NCBI RefSeq assembly: GCF_041679265.1
Contig: NZ_JBGFSM010000009.1
Coordinates: 1 to 64,000 of the forward strand
Origin: Autumnicola sp041679265
Lineage (GTDB): Bacteria; Bacteroidota; Bacteroidia; Flavobacteriales; Flavobacteriaceae
DNA: 64,000 nt
Direction: 5' to 3'
Below are positions 60,763-64,000 of this stretch, one piece after another. Position numbers and translations under genes: made by a program. The notes beneath the pieces are model-generated. The model was given only the letters and a program-made list of their open reading frames with translations. It ran no database searches and was not told the origin of the DNA. Position 1 is the stretch's first letter; each line of letters begins with the position of its first letter.

Positions 60763-63231
60763 TCAGAGCGGCAGCCGGAAGCTGAATTTAAGAGAAAAAT
60801 TATCTTCAAAATCAGGTAGGTGATAAGCGCCGTAACGGTAAGCTGTGGTAAGGCCAAAACCTGCGAAAATATTGTTTAATTCCAGCCCGGCTTCAGAAAA
60901 ACCATGGTCCAGGGATTTAAAGCTCGTGCCCAGATGTTGTTGTTTATTCCTTATATCCCCAATGGCAAAGCGGGAAACCAAAACCAGCTCTGGCCTTATG
61001 CTGCGGCCAAGTCTAAAAGGCCTCAACTGGTGCCTTATATTAAGCATGGCAAGGCGGTCACTGTAGAATTCGTTGAAATACATGGTTTCGAAAATAGATT
61101 TTCCTGATACCGAAAAGCGGTTAAATACCCCCTGCTCGTTAGCGTTATTTGGAGAAGCATTAAAGGTGTGGGTAAGGGGCAGATTTCCAAAGCTATAATT
61201 TCCTTCCAGAATAAATTCGGTGCGCGATTGGTCCAGCCTTATAATTTGATGGTCTGCTATCAGGCCTATTCTTGTAAAATTAAAATCTCCCCCGGCAATA
61301 CCTTTAATAGCCTGAGAAACCTGTGCGGTAAAACGTGGAAAACCATTTTCTATAGTTACATACTCTTCAGGAGTATGCAAAAATTTGCTGAAGGGCCGCC
61401 ATAATAAAGCCAGGCCTATTTCAGAAATTTCATATTCTGAATATATTTTTCCATTGTGGGAAAAGCGGTAATCTATACTATTATTCATCGCGATATTGCT
61501 CCTGCTCAGGAATAATTCAGATTCCAGTGAAGGAAAAAGGCGGTTTTCCAGGCCAAGTTTTAAATTCTTATAATTATAGAAATTGGTAATATTGGAATAC
61601 CGGGGGCGGAGCAAAGTAAAATCGTTTACTTTTTTATAATATTCAAAAGATCCAAATTCCCTAATGTCGCTAGTATAACCAATATTAACAGCGGTGGCAG
61701 AAGCCTTGTGAAGATAAATTGAAGTGCCCAGATGATATTTAAATTTATGGTCTCTGAACCCATAGGCGCTATAAGCGTTAAAGCTGAATTTCTCAGAAAG
61801 TTTGGAATTGGTTTTTCCTCCAAATCCCGGCCTCAAGCCTTCGTAGCGGTTATAGCTAATCAAATTGCCCAGGTCCAGCTCCCAAAAGCCCAGAGGATAA
61901 TACCCATTAAGCACAGATTTTTGCACTTCCAGTCTCCGCTCAATATTTTGCGCATCAATAATGCTATCTATATAAGCCGAGGTATTGCGGTCCCGCCGGG
62001 TGTATACTTCCTGCCGGTTCTCCTGCCAGAATTCCGGCGAATGCTGCGCAATATCGGGTAGCACCTCTATAGCTGCGGAATTAGGGGCTATGGAACTGCT
62101 GTAATTTAAGTTCACTTCATAATTTGTGGCAGTAGAAGAAAGATAGTTGTTGGGATTAGTTACCGTGCCTCCAAGCATACTGCTTAAAAGATCACTACCT
62201 CTTTGTAGGCTGCCTACAGAAATAATCCCGCCAAAAACCGAAATATCCTTACCTCCCGAACCCGGTCGTATGGTGGTAACCTGTTTTTCAGGAAACCAGA
62301 GGTCGTTTTCAGGATAATAGTTATAGTAGTGGTTTGCTTCCAGTTTTATAGCGCCCAGTAATTGGGCTTTAGCCTGTTGTATAGCATAACTAAGCGTGTC
62401 CAGGTACAGTACGCCCTCTAAACCTGCAACAATTTTCTCCCTTTTCGGGGCAAAATAAATTATATAGGCAGGCCTGGCAGTAGCAGTGGTGTCCAGAATG
62501 GTGAACGTGTAATTTTTAAAGGCGTCCCTGGCAAGCGGGGCGGCATAGTTGGTTCCAAAAAGCTTATAGTCCTCTTTATACAGAGATAACGGGTTGCTCT
62601 CCAGGCTTAACATCTCATAAACCGGTTCTTTAAAGCCGGCTGTTTCCAGGGCCAGGACGGTTTCTTTTATGCCTTTGCCCCGGCTATAGGTGTTGCGGGA
62701 AACTTTTTCTGAAAGGTATGCCCGGGCAGTATTTATAATTGTTTCTATTCCGGCATTTGCAGTGTCGGCCTGCAGCCTCATCTCTTCTGAAAGGTTATCG
62801 ATAATGAGTTTTGTATAGGTTTTGTAGCTAAAATGTTCCAGTGCCCGCTGTGGGTCATTTTGATCTTTGTTGGCGATTGCCTTGCGGATGATTTTGTTAG
62901 CAGGGTTTTCTCCGGAAGAGAGCATTACAGGCGGCAGTTGTTGTAGTGAAGGCTGAAGTTTTACCAGAACATATTGCATCTCATGGCTAATCTGCACTGT
63001 TTTACTGCTGAAGCCGGCGTAGGAAATTTTTAGCTCAATTTGATCCTGATGATAATTTATCTGGAAGGAACCGTCTATATTGGTTAAAACCTGTTCCTCC
63101 CCAAAATTGATGCCTGCATAGGGGAGGGGTTCGCCATTTTCAGCATTAATGATCCTTCCCTGAATGCGGTACTGAGCACAGCACACTTCAGCAGTAAAAA
63201 AGACAAAAATCAAGATCAGCCAGTTACGCAT
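60763..63231 (-). CDS. DUF5686 outer-membrane protein with carboxypeptidase-like regulatory domain
   Basis: An 822-residue exported protein: signal peptide (about 1-19, ending CCAQ), a carboxypeptidase-regulatory-like beta-sandwich (IQGRIINAENGEPLPYAGI, residues about 21-95), then the DUF5686 body beginning NKIIRKAIANKDQNDP and ending in barrel-like strands with a terminal Leu (SFRLPL). It resembles a shortened TonB-dependent-type barrel without a plug and is thought to sit in the outer membrane. The function is unknown. Start at 63231 (MRNWLILI) avoids seven extra residues before the signal. Confidence 0.9.
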   Translation of the reverse strand: MRNWLILIFVFFTAEVCCAQYRIQGRIINAENGEPLPYAGINFGEEQVLTNIDGSFQINYHQDQIELKISYAGFSSKTVQISHEMQYVLVKLQPSLQQLPPVMLSSGENPANKIIRKAIANKDQNDPQRALEHFSYKTYTKLIIDNLSEEMRLQADTANAGIETIINTARAYLSEKVSRNTYSRGKGIKETVLALETAGFKEPVYEMLSLESNPLSLYKEDYKLFGTNYAAPLARDAFKNYTFTILDTTATARPAYIIYFAPKREKIVAGLEGVLYLDTLSYAIQQAKAQLLGAIKLEANHYYNYYPENDLWFPEKQVTTIRPGSGGKDISVFGGIISVGSLQRGSDLLSSMLGGTVTNPNNYLSSTATNYEVNLNYSSSIAPNSAAIEVLPDIAQHSPEFWQENRQEVYTRRDRNTSAYIDSIIDAQNIERRLEVQKSVLNGYYPLGFWELDLGNLISYNRYEGLRPGFGGKTNSKLSEKFSFNAYSAYGFRDHKFKYHLGTSIYLHKASATAVNIGYTSDIREFGSFEYYKKVNDFTLLRPRYSNITNFYNYKNLKLGLENRLFPSLESELFLSRSNIAMNNSIDYRFSHNGKIYSEYEISEIGLALLWRPFSKFLHTPEEYVTIENGFPRFTAQVSQAIKGIAGGDFNFTRIGLIADHQIIRLDQSRTEFILEGNYSFGNLPLTHTFNASPNNANEQGVFNRFSVSGKSIFETMYFNEFYSDRLAMLNIRHQLRPFRLGRSIRPELVLVSRFAIGDIRNKQQHLGTSFKSLDHGFSEAGLELNNIFAGFGLTTAYRYGAYHLPDFEDNFSLKFSFRLPL

Positions 63232-63281
63232 ATCTTTTTTTAGTAAAAGCACCAGAATTTTAGTTGAAAAATAAAATAAAA

Positions 63282-63323
63282 ATTGCCAAACCGGGACATC
63301 CTTTAGAGGCCCAATCTGGCAAT
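63282..63323 (-). terminator. Terminator of frr
   Basis: A 14-bp stem on the minus strand (63310-63323 with 63282-63295, several G-U pairs) followed by TTTTTATTTTATTTTTC. It separates frr from the DUF5686 gene. Confidence 0.88.
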
Positions 63324-63351
63324 AATTAAACTTTTTCAGAATAGAAAAAAA

Positions 63352-63903
63352 TCAGATAGTCATGATCTCTTTTTCCTTTGCGGCCAGGATCTCATCTATT
63401 TTCTTTATATGCTCATCTGTAAGTTCCTGTACATCCACTTCAGCATTTTTCCTTAAATCTTCTGAGATATCCAGGTTTTTTAATTCATTATTCGCATTTT
63501 TCCTGTCGTTACGCACTCCAACTTTCGCGTCTTCGGCTTCAGCTTTAGCACTTTTTACCAGCTGAGTACGTCTTTCTTCAGTTAATGGCGGCACATTTAT
63601 AATTACATTGTCCCCGTTATTCATAGGGTTAAATCCAAGGTTAGCCTGCATAATTCCTTTTTCGATCTCTCCAATAAGGCTTTTTTCAAAAGGCTGGATG
63701 GTAATGGTGCGCGCATCTGGAGTGGTAACGTTGGCCACCTGGTTAAGCGGTGTTTTGGAACCATAATACTCCACCAGCACTCCCCCAAGCATGGCAGGGT
63801 TGGCTTTGCCAGCGCGAATGTTTACCAATTGTTTTTTTAAATGCTCAATAGCCTTATCCATACCTTCTTTGGCGGTATCTATAACGAATTCAATTTCTTC
63901 CAT
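63352..63903 (-). CDS. frr: Ribosome recycling factor
   Basis: A 183-residue two-domain protein with the tRNA-mimic shape: three-helix bundle parts (RAGKANPAMLGGVLVEYYG early, and LTEERRTQLVKSAK to the C-terminus) and the small beta domain with ARTITIQPFE. It splits post-termination ribosomes together with EF-G. It follows pyrH at 32 nt spacing, the usual order. Confidence 0.98.
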   Translation of the reverse strand: MEEIEFVIDTAKEGMDKAIEHLKKQLVNIRAGKANPAMLGGVLVEYYGSKTPLNQVANVTTPDARTITIQPFEKSLIGEIEKGIMQANLGFNPMNNGDNVIINVPPLTEERRTQLVKSAKAEAEDAKVGVRNDRKNANNELKNLDISEDLRKNAEVDVQELTDEHIKKIDEILAAKEKEIMTI

Positions 63904-63935
63904 TTTATAAGAATTTTTAAGCTTTTCTCTTTTAG

Positions 63936-64000
63936 TTATAAATTGACTTTAGTTCCAACCTTTTCTCCGGTAACCACCCGCAATAAATTGCCGGGAGTAT
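63936..64000 (-). CDS. pyrH: UMP kinase, C-terminal end (partial)
   Basis: The last 20 complete codons before a TAA stop (63936-63938) read TPGNLLRVVTGEKVGTKVNL. This matches the end of bacterial UMP kinases (GALRRVVMGEKEGT in E. coli), and pyrH commonly precedes frr. The rest of the gene lies beyond the window edge. Confidence 0.82.
   Translation of the reverse strand, partial: TPGNLLRVVTGEKVGTKVNL

Noticed and set aside
1..64000. Insertion sequence, prophage, CRISPR array or SusC/SusD pair
   Set aside because: No transposase, integrase, phage structural gene, regularly spaced direct repeats or SusCD proteins were seen on either strand.

Overview
This window reads as chromosome of a member of the Bacteroidota, most likely a marine Flavobacteriaceae (Gramella/Salegentibacter/Zunongwangia-like). 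The evidence is: Bacteroidota-type promoters (TTG, 17-23 nt, TAnnTTTG) in front of several genes, with few Shine-Dalgarno sequences; DUF5686, DUF4174, DUF4212 and retropepsin-like families; an SDR-type threonine dehydrogenase; a 2-oxoglutarate dehydrogenase E1 of Bacteroidota type; and low-to-moderate GC. I saw no phage, insertion sequence, CRISPR array or integron.

Layout. 1-4.8 kb: an atypical SDR protein and a membrane-anchored M28 peptidase, then a CBS-pair protein and two small Bacteroidota proteins. 4.8-13.7 kb: a carbohydrate island without SusC/SusD. It holds a GH2 enzyme with the beta-glucuronidase NxK signature, a translationally coupled GH9 - CE15 glucuronoyl-esterase pair behind a LacI-type operator, an MFS transporter, a HAD phosphatase and a MEMO-family protein. 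13.7-19.6 kb: two small secreted proteins, a short SSB, the decayed remains of a GAF-domain gene, a sodium:solute symporter with its DUF4212 partner, and a second GH9 cellulase. 19.6-24.6 kb: an HDAC-like deacetylase, a GIY-YIG nuclease embedded in two pairs of REP-like repeats, metG, a lipoprotein and yraN. 24.6-33.9 kb: M13 peptidase, small exported proteins, threonine dehydrogenase, cold-shock protein, a ClC-CBS channel, aspS and a MORN protein. 34.1-40.9 kb: a tetR-tolC-MFP-RND efflux operon with a self-operator candidate. 40.9-50.2 kb: polyprenyl synthase, sucA-sucB, an unannotated 36-residue membrane protein with a consensus promoter, retropepsin-like protease, TatD, acyltransferase, asparaginase and tRNA-Ser. 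50.2-58.2 kb: ExbB-membrane protein-ExbD-ExbD, a PorT-like barrel, a PAP2-like protein, rpoN, an RluA-type pseudouridine synthase and asnS. 58.2-64 kb: MMPL exporter, DUF5686 barrel, frr and the 3' end of pyrH.

Most of the window is housekeeping. The features most worth attention are the GIY-YIG gene framed by duplicated repeats, the glucuronate-centred CAZyme island with its candidate operator, the hidden small membrane protein, the TetR promoter/operator arrangement, and the GAF pseudogene. All function calls come from reading motifs in the translated sequence; no database search was run.
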